From the NCBI GenBank assembly GCA_902465605.1, contig CABQNT010000008.1, positions 1 through 64,000 of the forward strand: a DNA stretch of 64,000 bases, in the 5' to 3' direction. Shown here piece after piece: positions 19,301 through 27,971 of the stretch. The position numbers and the translations under genes were made by a program. This stretch comes from Prevotella sp902465605 (lineage in GTDB: Bacteria; Bacteroidota; Bacteroidia; Bacteroidales; Bacteroidaceae). Numbering within the stretch: the stretch's first letter is position 1; every line of letters begins with the position of its first letter. The notes below the pieces were generated by a model. It had not been told where the DNA came from, searched no databases, and saw only the letters and a list, made by a program, of their open reading frames with translations.

Positions 19301-19657
19301 TCGAAGACGCAAGATACGACTGTTCCGCAACGCGAAACTATTCTTCAGCTTCCTGCCGACCAGCCTAAAAAGCAGCAAACCACTCCCCGTGAGCAACCGT
19401 TGAAGGTACCTAATGCCAAGACACCAGCCGTGAAGCCGAAAACGAAAACGCAACCTAAGACGGTTCCCAACAAGCAACAGCCGCAACGTCCTGGTGAAAC
19501 GATTATTTATTTTGAGAATGCTCCTAAAGGAAAGTCTCAAAAGAACAATCAGAAAACACCCGCCAAACCAGCTTCCAAGGATGACAAGGCAAAGAAAAAA
19601 GCTGAACCAAAGGTCATCGACTTAGGTGATGAATATTATGATTTAGAAGGATTTTAA
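16307..19657 (+). CDS. porW: Type IX secretion system TPR lipoprotein PorW/SprE
   Basis: The 1116-residue protein begins at GTG 16307, inside the end of the permease gene. A lipobox LAGC (Cys25) follows, then the characteristic start of PorW/SprE (WWHSFTARYNIYYNG, residues ~36-50). A long tetratricopeptide-like helical region covers about 60-700 (for example WMLMGRSQFHSGAFDEA and YYHLFLLYSRLGQSG). The C-terminal ~150 residues are Pro/Lys/Gln-rich and probably disordered. PorW is an outer-membrane lipoprotein needed for T9SS assembly and protein export. porX follows after 2 bases; this pairing supports both calls. The assignment rests on N-terminal motifs, TPR architecture and neighbourhood. 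Confidence 0.88.
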   Translation: MRSHHLKNITLAVPLIALLLSLAGCSTQKNTAKSRWWHSFTARYNIYYNGSVAYIDGSLEKENGHRDNFTEMLPLYPVGNKKSRELGKANFERAIEKSQKAIKLHSIKRRPEWNPGKRKTAKDREWLSRKEYNPFLWKAWMLMGRSQFHSGAFDEAASTFSYMSRLYQSQPSIYGRARAWLAKSYIEQDWLYDAEDVIRNMQRDSIHWQAQKEWDYTYVDYYLHTKEYDKAIPYLRKVIKHEMRRKQKARQWFLLGQLYEAVGNKEQAYKSYQRVLRQHPPYEVEFNARVAMTEVMAGTQAKKMIAKLRRMAVNENNKDYLDQVYYAIGNIYLAKKDTLQAIDAYEKGNKGATRSGIEKGVLLLKLGDLYWEREKYNDAQRCYGEAIGLLDKEREDYEELSYRSKVLDELVPYTDAVVLQDSLQALAKLPEPKLYAAIDRVIDALKKKEKEEADRLAEQNGQNMMAGGDDSYFDNQRTTPYRPPTPTPQKQGDGQWYFYNQMAVNQGKTAFERLWGKRENVDNWQRTNKTVVSFGDTNQMTESQLDSLQQAEAVTDSLSQVPDSVQNDPHKRAYYLAQIPFTAEQVAASNLQIMDGLFHSGVIFKDKLDNLKLSEKALRRLVDGYPSYEHIDEAYYHLFLLYSRLGQSGVAARYIQLLKAQHPKSEWTILLTDPHFRENAQFGVQIEDSLYAATYNAFKADRYDEVRSNTHLSSTRFPLGANRDKFLFIGGLSKLNNSDADGCLADMRKLVEQFPESSLSNMAGMIINGVQAGRRLHGGKFDMGEVWSRRSAVLSDSDSIAARQFSNERNTEFTFMLVYHPDSVQENQLLYQVAKYNFTRYVVRNFDVTIDEDAGLHLMKIAGFRNFDEALQYARAFHRQNNLTSLVGKARSFVISDANLQLLGTTFSYDDYDRYYNKHFAPLKISTFQLLTEPAEVPTEPQRKPSVEEIDHLLDDGTFIDNGLEIEPIDRGTLIVPQEDETKQNEQGGTVIPTETPLSKTQDTTVPQRETILQLPADQPKKQQTTPREQPLKVPNAKTPAVKPKTKTQPKTVPNKQQPQRPGETIIYFENAPKGKSQKNNQKTPAKPASKDDKAKKKAEPKVIDLGDEYYDLEGF

Positions 19658-19659
19658 TT

Positions 19660-21213
19660 ATGAGCAATGGACTATTGTTATGGGTAGATGATGAGATTGA
19701 ACTGCTTCGCGCACACATCATCTTCCTCGAAAAAAAAGGATATCAGGTGGTGACGGTGAGCAATGGCTCGGACGCCATCGACCAATGTCGCCAGCACACC
19801 TTCGACTTGGTGCTGTTGGATGAGATGATGCCCGGACTCACTGGATTGGAAACCTTGCAGCGCATCAAGGAAATCAGTCCGGCAACACCTGTCGTGATGG
19901 TGACCAAGAGTGAGGAAGAGAACATCATGGATCAGGCCATTGGTTCAAAAATAGCCGACTATCTCATCAAACCTGTGAACCCCAACCAGATTTTGTTGAC
20001 GCTCAAAAAGAACATCCACCGCAAAGAAATTGTAACGGAGGTGACGCAATCGGGCTATCAACAGAGTTTCCAAGACATCTCCATGCAAATTATGAATTGC
20101 CAATCACTGGACGATTGGATGGATATCTACAAACGATTGGTTCACTGGGAGCTGGAACTGAGTTCGACAGACAGCAGCATGACAGAGATGTTGCAGATGC
20201 AGAAAGAAGAGGCCGACCTCGGATTTGCCAAATACATCAAGCAGCATTATCTCGAGTGGGTAGCGCCTTCTCAGACCACCAGGCCCATGATGAGTCCCGA
20301 TTTGTTTAAGAACAAGATTTTTCCACTGCTCGATGCTGGCGAAAAAGTGTTTCTCATTGTCATCGACAACTTTCGATATGACCAGTGGCGGGTCATCTCC
20401 AAGGAGCTTGGCGACCTGTTCGACCTACAGGAAGACATGTATGTGAGCATTTTGCCTACGGCCACACAGTATGCCCGAAACGCCATCTTCAGCGGGTTGA
20501 TGCCCAACAAAATAGCCGAAATGTTTCCTCATCTGTGGGTTGATGAAGACGAGGAGGAGGGCAAAAACCTCAATGAAGAGCCGCTCATACAGACACAAAT
20601 CGAACGCTACCGTCGTCATCACAGCTTCTCATATAATAAGGTGAATGATTCGAGTGGGGCAGAAAGGTTTTTCGACAAGCTGCATGAACTCAAGAAGAAC
20701 GACTTGAATGTGTTGGTGGTCAACTTTATAGACATGCTTTCACATGCCCGAACAGAGTCCAAGATGGTACGCGAGTTAGCCAACAACGAGTCGGCTTATC
20801 GCAGTATCACCAAGAGCTGGTTCCGACATTCCATGATGACAGAGTTGATGAAATTGCTCGCACAGAGCGACTATAAAGTGGTGTTGACCACCGACCACGG
20901 CAGTATTCGCGCCTCAAAGCCCATCAAGATCATTGGCGACCGCAACACCAACACCAACCTAAGGTACAAACTTGGCAAGAACTTGAGTTACAGTGCCAAG
21001 GAAGTCTTTACCATTAAAGATCCTCGAAGCGCACAGTTGCCCTCGCCCAACATTAGTACCAGTTACGTTTTTGCCACGGGCGACACCTTCTTTGCCTATC
21101 CCAACAATTACAATTATTACGTATCCTATTACAAGGATACCTTCCAACATGGGGGTATCAGCATGGAAGAAATGCTCATTCCGCTGATTACACTCACCCC
21201 CAGAAAACGATAA
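19660..21213 (+). CDS. porX: T9SS response regulator PorX (receiver plus PglZ/alkaline-phosphatase-like effector)
   Basis: The 517-residue protein has an N-terminal receiver domain with acidic pair Asp10/Asp11, phospho-acceptor Asp54 in LVLLDEMMPG, Thr82/Lys83 and Lys104 in LIKPVNP. After a helical linker, residues ~210-517 form a PglZ-type alkaline-phosphatase-superfamily domain. Its metal-site motifs include LIVIDNFRYDQW, TATQYARNAIFSGLMP and VVLTTDHGS. PorX of Porphyromonas gingivalis has the same size and order; it works with the sensor PorY and an ECF sigma factor to control type IX secretion. No porY or sigma gene is in the window. porX follows porW by 2 bases and precedes tsaE by 44. 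Confidence 0.95.
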   Translation: MSNGLLLWVDDEIELLRAHIIFLEKKGYQVVTVSNGSDAIDQCRQHTFDLVLLDEMMPGLTGLETLQRIKEISPATPVVMVTKSEEENIMDQAIGSKIADYLIKPVNPNQILLTLKKNIHRKEIVTEVTQSGYQQSFQDISMQIMNCQSLDDWMDIYKRLVHWELELSSTDSSMTEMLQMQKEEADLGFAKYIKQHYLEWVAPSQTTRPMMSPDLFKNKIFPLLDAGEKVFLIVIDNFRYDQWRVISKELGDLFDLQEDMYVSILPTATQYARNAIFSGLMPNKIAEMFPHLWVDEDEEEGKNLNEEPLIQTQIERYRRHHSFSYNKVNDSSGAERFFDKLHELKKNDLNVLVVNFIDMLSHARTESKMVRELANNESAYRSITKSWFRHSMMTELMKLLAQSDYKVVLTTDHGSIRASKPIKIIGDRNTNTNLRYKLGKNLSYSAKEVFTIKDPRSAQLPSPNISTSYVFATGDTFFAYPNNYNYYVSYYKDTFQHGGISMEEMLIPLITLTPRKR

Positions 21214-21257
21214 AACGATTAAATAATATAGGTAATAGACATTAATAAAATAAAGAA

Positions 21258-21671
21258 ATGGAAATTAAAATCAAATCATTAGATTGCATAAAAGAGGCTG
21301 CCCAGCAGTTCATAGACAACATGGGTAAGGGCAATGTGTTTGCTTTCTACGGAAAAATGGGAGCTGGCAAAACCACCTTCATCAAGGCCATTTGCGAATG
21401 TTTGGACGTGGAGGATGTCATCACCTCACCTACTTTCGCCATCGTCAATGAGTATTATTCCAATAAGTTGCAAGACTCCATCTATCATTTCGACTTCTAT
21501 CGTATTAAAAAACTTGAAGAGGTGTACGACATGGGCTATGAGGATTATTTTTATAGCCACCGCCTCTGCTTCCTCGAGTGGCCGGAGTTGGTGGAAGAGT
21601 TGCTACCTAAAGATGCTGTCAAGGTAACCATTGCCGAGCAGGAAGACGGCTCAAGGCTGGTCACATTTTAG
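21258..21671 (+). CDS. tsaE: tRNA threonylcarbamoyladenosine biosynthesis ATPase TsaE
   Basis: The 137-residue protein carries the P-loop GKMGAGKTT (32-40), SPTFAIVNEYY, HFDFYRI and FLEWPELVEELLP, the full set of TsaE landmarks. It works with TsaB, TsaC and TsaD in the cytoplasm to add the threonylcarbamoyl group to A37 of ANN-decoding tRNAs. It is the last gene of the aroA-porW-porX run. A hairpin at 21768-21795 lies between it and the converging receptor gene. Confidence 0.96.
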   Translation: MEIKIKSLDCIKEAAQQFIDNMGKGNVFAFYGKMGAGKTTFIKAICECLDVEDVITSPTFAIVNEYYSNKLQDSIYHFDFYRIKKLEEVYDMGYEDYFYSHRLCFLEWPELVEELLPKDAVKVTIAEQEDGSRLVTF

Positions 21672-21767
21672 AAGAATAAGGCGCGAACCTTAACGGGAAC
21701 TTGCTGTGAGGAATAGCTTTGGGATAACCGAAACAAAGCGACCAAAATAATTACAAATCATAGCTAA

Positions 21768-21795
21768 TGATGCTATGCCGCATTGCATAGCATCA
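21768..21795. terminator. Intergenic hairpin between convergent genes, possible bidirectional terminator
   Basis: A perfect 11-bp stem, TGATGCTATGC with GCATAGCATCA, has a 6-base loop. It lies between tsaE and the converging minus-strand receptor. There is no clear T-tract on either strand, so the terminator call rests mainly on location. Confidence 0.5.
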
Positions 21796-21833
21796 CGTTG
21801 CATGATAATCTTCATCTTCTTCATTGTATGGAT

Positions 21834-24140
21834 CTATAATCTATCTATCTCGTCCTGTCGAGATGTTTTTCCTTTATATTTACCCTTTGCTGCGTTAAGA
21901 GTATATCGTATGCTTAATGCGATTGAACGGGATCCCCCCTTGATGTCAGAAGAATAATCGACAGTATTGGTGAAAGTGTCAAATTTCTGTCTCCATGTAT
22001 TGAATATATCATTAGCCGAGAGTGTGAAAGCCCAGCTTTTCCAAGTTTTGTTCAAGGTCACTGATGCCTGCCACGAACCACGGCTATAAATCACATCTTG
22101 ATTGCCGGTTCCTAGACCGAACAGATTTAAATAAGCATAGAAACTGCCGGGAATGTCGAACCGGTTGTTGAGCGACAGAGTATAGAGCGGTTTATCGTAT
22201 TTTCTTACAGGTGAGCCATACTTCAAATCCTGAACATAGAACACGCCCTGTATGGTGGGATGCCAAAAGCCGAAATCAAGTTGTTGGACAGCTACAAGCT
22301 GGAATGAGTTATAATCTGGCAGATTGACAGGTTGTACAACATTAATGCGATCGGTGTTGTCATAGCGATATATTGAAGTCACATTCCGTTTGTTCATTGT
22401 GAATGAGCTTTGAAGGATAAATTTCTTATAATAAAGGTTCAATCCTATTTTGTGGCGGAGAGTTGAACGAAGTTCAGGATTGCCTGTTTCCCAAAGGGTT
22501 GGAGTAACATAAACGTATGTGTTGTCAAGAGATTGGTATCCCGGACGAGACACGGATGCTCTGTAAAACAAACTCATACGAATAGATGAATTAAAGGATA
22601 TGCCCAGATTAGGCAACAAGTCTGTATATGATTTTGATAAATCTTCACGAAGAACGTTGTTTTGTCTGAAATCTGTATTGGTTGATTCAAGTCTAAGTCC
22701 ACCATACATATTCCATATGTTGTTGGGTGTCCAGTTAAAACTGACAAATCCTGCATAGAGATATTGTTTTACATTGTCTGTTTCCGGAGTAATAAAATCC
22801 AGATTCCCAGTGGAAGCCCCCAAATAATCCTGATTATTACGTGTATATGAGATTTCCGAACCTGCCTCTATCTCCACCTTGCTGATTTTTCTTGACAGTA
22901 CAATTTTTCCTGACCATAAAGAGGCTTTGCTTACATTCGAATTGTAGACCATATTGGTAGAATTGTTCTCATCTACACCCGAGTTGGAAGTACGATAGGA
23001 TTTCACATAATCGGCGTCTATACGCAACCAGATACTGACAGGCAGTGCAAAACTGCCGAAAGTATTGACATGGTGCATGGAACTTTGATTATACAAGTCA
23101 CTTATTGATGCTATTACATCTTCGGTTCCTTGATAATCTATTACAGATTTTGCATTGCCGCTATAATGACTCTTAGGAGTGCGCTGAAACGTGTATTTTG
23201 CACCAATAGAGTTGGTTCCAAAATCGTAGTTTAGCCCAGCGTCTGCCATGAGGGACTGGCTTTTGCTTTTGGCTTTGGAATAAGTATCAGAACGATATTT
23301 TGATTCAGGGTTACTCTCTGAATAAAAACATTCAATATAATGTCTATCCTGTTTGAAGCCAGAAAAGCCGTATGATAAATCTCCCAAGACAGTAAGTCCG
23401 CTTTTTGTATGGTAATTCAGTGACACATCGACAGATTCTGACCATTCTTCACTTGCCGACACATTACCTGCTGCGACAGCATGGAATCCCTCATTAAGTT
23501 TTTTTGTACGTATGAGAATGACAGATGACACATTGGCACCATATTTTGATGAAGGGTTGGTAATAATCTCAACATTGGATATATCGTTGGCGGAAAGTGA
23601 AGACAACTCACTTGTTGAACGCACAAGCCTGTTGTTGATATAGACAACGGGCGTTCCATGTCCAAGGACAGATATCCCACCGCCAGACGTGTCAATCATC
23701 GGTAGGTACTTGATCGCCTCCATGGCATTGCCAAGTTTTGCAATAGGATTCCCTGCCATTGAGATTTGCAAGCCTCTCGGCGTTCCCTTGACATATTTCT
23801 TACTTCCCCGAACCACGACTTCTGCAAGTTTATTGGTGCTTTCAATATAAATCATGGTATCACACGGAAGGACTACATCTGTGTTTTTGCATCCTACTGA
23901 GGATATGGAAAGAAACATCCCCTCTTTTAATGTGGTGTCGAAGCCGAACAGACCGTTCAAATCCGTAAGGGTTGATCCAATCATGACGGAGTCGGGCTGC
24001 ATGAGTCTCACTGTTGCGAAACTTACCGGAATGGAATCTTCTAAGGTTAAAACTCGTGATCTGATATTATAGTTCTGATTCTGAGCGAACATAACGATAT
24101 TCGAGAATAAAACTATTGAGAAAATAATATGCTTTTTCAT
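21834..24140 (-). CDS. TonB-dependent outer-membrane receptor (outer-membrane beta-barrel family)
   Basis: The 768-residue protein has a signal peptide (about 1-19, ending MFAQ) and a carboxypeptidase-regulatory-like domain (about 28-100, SVPVSFATVRLMQPDSVMIG). A TonB-box-like LAEVVVRG (about 106-113) and a plug with NAMEAIKYLPMIDTSGGGISV and ITNPSSKYGA follow, then a barrel of about 550 residues. This layout matches the Bacteroidetes outer-membrane beta-barrel protein family rather than SusC, and there is no SusD partner. It is an isolated gene: upstream is 186 bp of non-coding DNA and a co-directional DUF4153 gene. Ligand unknown (siderophore, peptide or metal are all possible). Confidence 0.88.
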   Translation of the reverse strand: MKKHIIFSIVLFSNIVMFAQNQNYNIRSRVLTLEDSIPVSFATVRLMQPDSVMIGSTLTDLNGLFGFDTTLKEGMFLSISSVGCKNTDVVLPCDTMIYIESTNKLAEVVVRGSKKYVKGTPRGLQISMAGNPIAKLGNAMEAIKYLPMIDTSGGGISVLGHGTPVVYINNRLVRSTSELSSLSANDISNVEIITNPSSKYGANVSSVILIRTKKLNEGFHAVAAGNVSASEEWSESVDVSLNYHTKSGLTVLGDLSYGFSGFKQDRHYIECFYSESNPESKYRSDTYSKAKSKSQSLMADAGLNYDFGTNSIGAKYTFQRTPKSHYSGNAKSVIDYQGTEDVIASISDLYNQSSMHHVNTFGSFALPVSIWLRIDADYVKSYRTSNSGVDENNSTNMVYNSNVSKASLWSGKIVLSRKISKVEIEAGSEISYTRNNQDYLGASTGNLDFITPETDNVKQYLYAGFVSFNWTPNNIWNMYGGLRLESTNTDFRQNNVLREDLSKSYTDLLPNLGISFNSSIRMSLFYRASVSRPGYQSLDNTYVYVTPTLWETGNPELRSTLRHKIGLNLYYKKFILQSSFTMNKRNVTSIYRYDNTDRINVVQPVNLPDYNSFQLVAVQQLDFGFWHPTIQGVFYVQDLKYGSPVRKYDKPLYTLSLNNRFDIPGSFYAYLNLFGLGTGNQDVIYSRGSWQASVTLNKTWKSWAFTLSANDIFNTWRQKFDTFTNTVDYSSDIKGGSRSIALSIRYTLNAAKGKYKGKTSRQDEIDRL

Positions 24141-24326
24141 TTTTAAATACTATTTATGCACTCCATTGGCTAAACCTTGCAGCAAGTTCCTGTTTTTATT
24201 TGCGTTTTATGACGGGCTACCAGCCTATGGTGAACCCTCGACCACCGACATGATGCACCACTTAAACCCGTGGAAGCATCCATGAAGCCGGCTTGATGAC
24301 GCACATTCCATGCCCACTGCCGTGCG

Positions 24327-26072
24327 CTATTTCACGAAGAGCGTACCCCGGTATTGCATGTCGACGTTGTCTTCGTTATACGAGAGGTACAAGTAAGTGA
24401 TGACAAGCTGTGTCTGTTTGCCGGTGGCAGTCATGTAGAACTTATCTTTGCCGTTGACCTTTCGTTCAATCTCCGCCAAACTCATTTGGTAATGGTCTGT
24501 CAGTGTTTTACCATTCAGTTGATATTTCATGGTAACAAGTAGTTTGTCTCCCTCAACTTTAGCTTCTACTTGCGGAGTATATTGATCAATATTCTGAAAA
24601 TAACGGTAACCCGGCGGAATGGGTAATGGGATGTTTTCTTCGCGTTTGTCGCTGATGAGCGTATTTTCGGGTATGGATGTTGAAGAGGTACCTGCCATTG
24701 GCTGCTCGTACATCTCTTCTACTTGATAGTCTGCGACGAGATACCTGGGGTTGATGATATCCTCAATGGCCTGGCTATCGTATGTGCTGTTCAGGTAGTT
24801 CAGCTTACCCGCAAGGCTTTTCGCCTGTTGGTATCCTACCTGTTTCAATAAAGTTGTGTATGTTTTACTGCTCATCGGAAACTTGGTTATGTTGTGCTTG
24901 GCCAACAATTCGCGTACCTGTTTTTGCAAATGGTTGTAGGTATAACTTGATACGTTTACTGGAAATACCGACACCAGCAACAGGATGGCGACAAAACTCC
25001 ATGCCACCCACATCACCTTACGCGACCGACAGACGATGAGCCCTATGCAGACAGCGTAGCACCAAAGGTTGAACAACAGCAGGTAAAGACGCTGTATGGT
25101 TACGCCATAGTCGGAAAAACGGCGGCCAATGCCTATCGACATCAGCACCAGCAACGGCAAAACGATGATGGGAAGGTAGCGAACTGCCAAACGGTCTACC
25201 GGCTTTACTTGGTCTTGCTGGTGGATAGGGTAGAGTAAGAACAGAATGATGACAGTGAGCAACATGAGCACCGAAACCAATGTAGACACCCATCCGTTGG
25301 GCAATTCCCAGATAACGAGTATCTTTACAGCGTAGAGATAAAGCGTGATGACGTAGGCTAAATGCAGCGGAATGAGCAGGTAATGGATGATGCCGTTGCC
25401 AAACTTATGTTGCAGCCAGTTGTATTGACTGTATTTTTGTTCGTCTTTCGGCAACTGGAACATGAATAACAGTGGGGCCACCAGCGTGAAACACACGTTA
25501 GCCGTATCGCCATAGAGGGTTGCCTTTATGTCCATGTTAAACAGATACTTGAACGACTGTATCAGCAACAAGATACCCAAGTAGAGAACAAGGGATGTGA
25601 GGGCAGCGATGATGCCGCTTCCCATAAGTCTGATGAGGAAGTTAATGGCTGGACGGTCGTTCTTTTGTTGCGCGAAAGGCAGTGTGAACCAGCCCACGAG
25701 CATTGCGCCTACACATGTGCAGGCGGCGATGCATTGTCCTGTGGAAAGTTCGTATTCGGTGGCCCAATAGATGCACAGAGCCAGCCAAAGGGCATGTAGT
25801 CCACCTTGCCATCCCCTTGCTTTGAACCGTTGACGCATGCCTTCTGTCCACAGGTGGAGTGTCAAAGACAGAATGGTGGCCGTGAGTGGATAGAACATGA
25901 GGAAGAATTCGAATCCTTTCGTCTGTCCGTCATAGAGCAGATAGTGATTGAGGTACATCAGCGATAGGCATGAGGCGATGGTGAAAAACAGGGTCAGCGG
26001 AAATCTCTGTACAATGCTTTGCAGGCCTTCTTTCCAGTGTTTGAATGCGTCTTTAGATATGAAATGTACCAT
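24327..26072 (-). CDS. DUF4153-type polytopic inner-membrane protein
   Basis: The 581-residue protein has about ten to twelve hydrophobic segments over residues 25-375, with short polar loops rich in Trp and Tyr. A soluble C-terminal region (about 380-581) contains YRYFQNIDQYTPQVEAKVEG and beta-rich segments, presumably periplasmic. The pattern fits the Bacteroidetes DUF4153 membrane proteins, whose function is not established. A -7 box (26100-26107, minus) gives a short leader before the ATG at 26072. It is divergently oriented from the GSCFA gene. Confidence 0.78.
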   Translation of the reverse strand: MVHFISKDAFKHWKEGLQSIVQRFPLTLFFTIASCLSLMYLNHYLLYDGQTKGFEFFLMFYPLTATILSLTLHLWTEGMRQRFKARGWQGGLHALWLALCIYWATEYELSTGQCIAACTCVGAMLVGWFTLPFAQQKNDRPAINFLIRLMGSGIIAALTSLVLYLGILLLIQSFKYLFNMDIKATLYGDTANVCFTLVAPLLFMFQLPKDEQKYSQYNWLQHKFGNGIIHYLLIPLHLAYVITLYLYAVKILVIWELPNGWVSTLVSVLMLLTVIILFLLYPIHQQDQVKPVDRLAVRYLPIIVLPLLVLMSIGIGRRFSDYGVTIQRLYLLLFNLWCYAVCIGLIVCRSRKVMWVAWSFVAILLLVSVFPVNVSSYTYNHLQKQVRELLAKHNITKFPMSSKTYTTLLKQVGYQQAKSLAGKLNYLNSTYDSQAIEDIINPRYLVADYQVEEMYEQPMAGTSSTSIPENTLISDKREENIPLPIPPGYRYFQNIDQYTPQVEAKVEGDKLLVTMKYQLNGKTLTDHYQMSLAEIERKVNGKDKFYMTATGKQTQLVITYLYLSYNEDNVDMQYRGTLFVK

Positions 26073-26099
26073 TGTTCGTCTTGGGTTTGATTAATATCG

Positions 26100-26130
26100 C
26101 AAATCTACAATAAAATATAAGTTACGCCAA
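26100..26130 (-). promoter_or_regulatory. Promoter of the DUF4153 gene
   Basis: On the minus strand the -7 box TAGATTTG occupies 26107-26100, with a TTGG at 26130-26127 in the -33 position after a 19-base spacer. It lies 28 bases upstream of the start codon. The -33 box is one base off consensus. Confidence 0.6.
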
Positions 26131-26240
26131 GTTTCTTTTGATAAAAATGATTATTTTTGTCATCCTAACGTTTTTTCCTGCTTCCTCTTCATCGCAGTCC
26201 CTGTGATGTTGATGGGGTGGAAAGGCACAACCAATAGCTT

Positions 26241-27053
26241 ATGCAATTCAGAACCATAGTCAAAATAGACCAACCCTCGTTTCAAATCCCACCATTCGAG
26301 CGCATGCTCTTTGTCGGGTCATGCTTTGCTGACAGCATGGGGCGGCGGTTTGTCGAAGATAAGTTTCGCGTCACCGTCAATCCTTACGGCGTGATGTACA
26401 ATCCGGCCAGCATTCTGCACACGGTAGAGCGCACCGATGTAAACCCCAACGTGGCCGTGTTTACCCTAGGTACCAACCATGTGTACATCTTGAAAGAAAC
26501 GGGCGAGATAGTAGACAACTGTCAAAAGCGTCCGCAACGCTTGTTTCGTGAAGTGGAATTGAGCGTGGAGGAGTGTGCGGCCTATCTGTCTCGAGCGGTA
26601 GAATGTTTGGTGAAGCGCAATGACAAGATGCGCGTCATCCTCACCGTCAGTCCCATTCGCTATGCCAAGTACGGCTTTCATGGCAGTCAGCTGTCCAAGG
26701 CTACGCTGCTTTTGGCCACCCGCCAGCTGGAAGAGCGTTATCCCGGCGTGGTGACTTATTTCCCCGCTTACGAGATTGTGAACGACGAGTTGCGCGATTA
26801 TCGGTTTTATAAAGAAGACATGTTGCATCCCTCCGACCAAGCCGTGGCATACATCTGGGAACGTTTTTCAGATGCCTTTTTCAGTCAGGAGGCCAAACAT
26901 TTCTTGGCCGATTGGCAACCCGTGAAGGCCGCCTTGGCGCATCGTCCCTTCCATCCGGATGGCGATGCTTACCAGTCGTTCATCCGTCAGACGCAAGAGC
27001 GCATCAAGGAGTTGGAAAACAAATGGGGTGTAAACTTGACGGATCAAGCGTAA
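26241..27053 (+). CDS. GSCFA-domain protein
   Basis: The 270-residue protein contains VGSCFADSMGRRF at about residues 25-37, the Gly-Ser-Cys-Phe-Ala motif that names the family. It is followed by NPYGVMYNPASI, VFTLGTNHVYI and a late EDMLHPSDQA. GSCFA proteins resemble SGNH/GDSL hydrolases: the first-block Ser and the late D-x-x-H pair fit a Ser-Asp-His hydrolase, so an esterase or acyl-transfer role is plausible but unproven. A TATTTTTG box at 26152-26159 could be its -7 element. It converges on the ogt-type gene with a 31-base gap. Confidence 0.85.
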   Translation: MQFRTIVKIDQPSFQIPPFERMLFVGSCFADSMGRRFVEDKFRVTVNPYGVMYNPASILHTVERTDVNPNVAVFTLGTNHVYILKETGEIVDNCQKRPQRLFREVELSVEECAAYLSRAVECLVKRNDKMRVILTVSPIRYAKYGFHGSQLSKATLLLATRQLEERYPGVVTYFPAYEIVNDELRDYRFYKEDMLHPSDQAVAYIWERFSDAFFSQEAKHFLADWQPVKAALAHRPFHPDGDAYQSFIRQTQERIKELENKWGVNLTDQA

Positions 27054-27084
27054 TGTGCAGCCTTCTGTTCCTCATGGTTCGTTT

Positions 27085-27609
27085 TTACTCTTGAGGTATG
27101 AAGAATCTGTCGGTACTTGCTTGCTCCAATTGTAGCAGCCACCGCTTTCTGTCCAGCCCTCCCGCATAGCCCGTGAGGCTTCCGTTCGTGCCGATAACCC
27201 GGTGACAAGGAATGATGATGGAGATGGGATTGCGCCCAACGGCACCGCCCACCGCCTGGTTCGACATGCTTTTCACACCGTGTTGCCTGGCCCATTGCCT
27301 GGCAATGTCCTTGTAAGTGGTGGTTTCTCCATACGGAATGGTCAACAATAACTTCCATACAGTCCTACGAAACGGCGTGTCGTTCAGCAGAATCTGGGGT
27401 GTGAAGGTAGGGCGCTTGCCCTGAAAATAAACGTCTAACCAAATGCGAGTCTCGTCAAAAATGGGGAGCGAATGATGTTGAGGTTGGTCACCTGACGGGT
27501 GATCGAAGTACTTTTGTCCTTCAAACCACAATCCTGTAAGTTGTTTGCCATTGCTGCCCATGGTGATGATTCCTAAGGGAGAGGCGTATGTGTCGATATA
27601 TTGTTCCAT
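27085..27609 (-). CDS. ogt: Methylated-DNA--protein-cysteine S-methyltransferase (Ogt type)
   Basis: The 174-residue protein repairs O6-alkylguanine by moving the alkyl group to its own cysteine. The active-site motif IIPCHRVIG puts the acceptor at Cys135. The helix-turn-helix region GETTTYKDIARQWA (~95-108) and the NQAVGGAVGRNP segment (~117-128) are intact. I chose ATG 27609 (MEQYIDTYASPLG) because the upstream in-frame extension to 27678 has no homologous look and the family usually begins at this point. It is a single-domain repair protein without an Ada-type regulatory domain, transcribed alone. Confidence 0.94.
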   Translation of the reverse strand: MEQYIDTYASPLGIITMGSNGKQLTGLWFEGQKYFDHPSGDQPQHHSLPIFDETRIWLDVYFQGKRPTFTPQILLNDTPFRRTVWKLLLTIPYGETTTYKDIARQWARQHGVKSMSNQAVGGAVGRNPISIIIPCHRVIGTNGSLTGYAGGLDRKRWLLQLEQASTDRFFIPQE

Positions 27610-27749
27610 TCCAAAAATGCTTGGTTGCTGTACAAAGATAACGAAAAAGATGAAATCATCGGCCGTTAACCATGCCAAATGTTTGTGAGCAAGAGCATGT
27701 TGAAGCCATCTTCCACATTCGTTTTGCTCTGGAGTTTACTTTTTGTTTA

Positions 27750-27781
27750 TTTGCCTATTTCCGTTAATTATTTTATCTTTG
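27750..27781 (+). promoter_or_regulatory. Promoter of the GH92 mannosidase gene
   Basis: TTTG (27750-27753), a 20-base spacer and TATCTTTG (27774-27781) match the consensus exactly. The leader to the ATG at 27972 is about 185 nt and contains no convincing ORF. The position argues against the small ORF 27679-27882 being a gene. Confidence 0.8.
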
Positions 27782-27971
27782 TAGCATCAGTTAATACGCC
27801 CAATGAGTTTAATTTGCCGTACTTGGGGCTACAGATGATGCTGATTGATTCCGAAGTTTACCGATGTGGAATGCTTTGCTGACAACATTCAGCTTTACGA
27901 AGTGAAGCGTCATCATGTGTATAAGTACAAATTTAGTATAGAAAAAGATTCATAATTATAAAGAAAAACCT

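Noticed and set aside
18500..19540. 346-codon minus-strand ORF
   Set aside because: Entirely antisense to porW, Arg/Leu-rich and without domain; it arises from codon bias of the real gene.
27679..27882. 67-codon plus-strand ORF upstream of the GH92 gene
   Set aside because: A strong promoter (27750-27781) lies inside it and initiates the GH92 transcript; the ORF would not be transcribed from its start.
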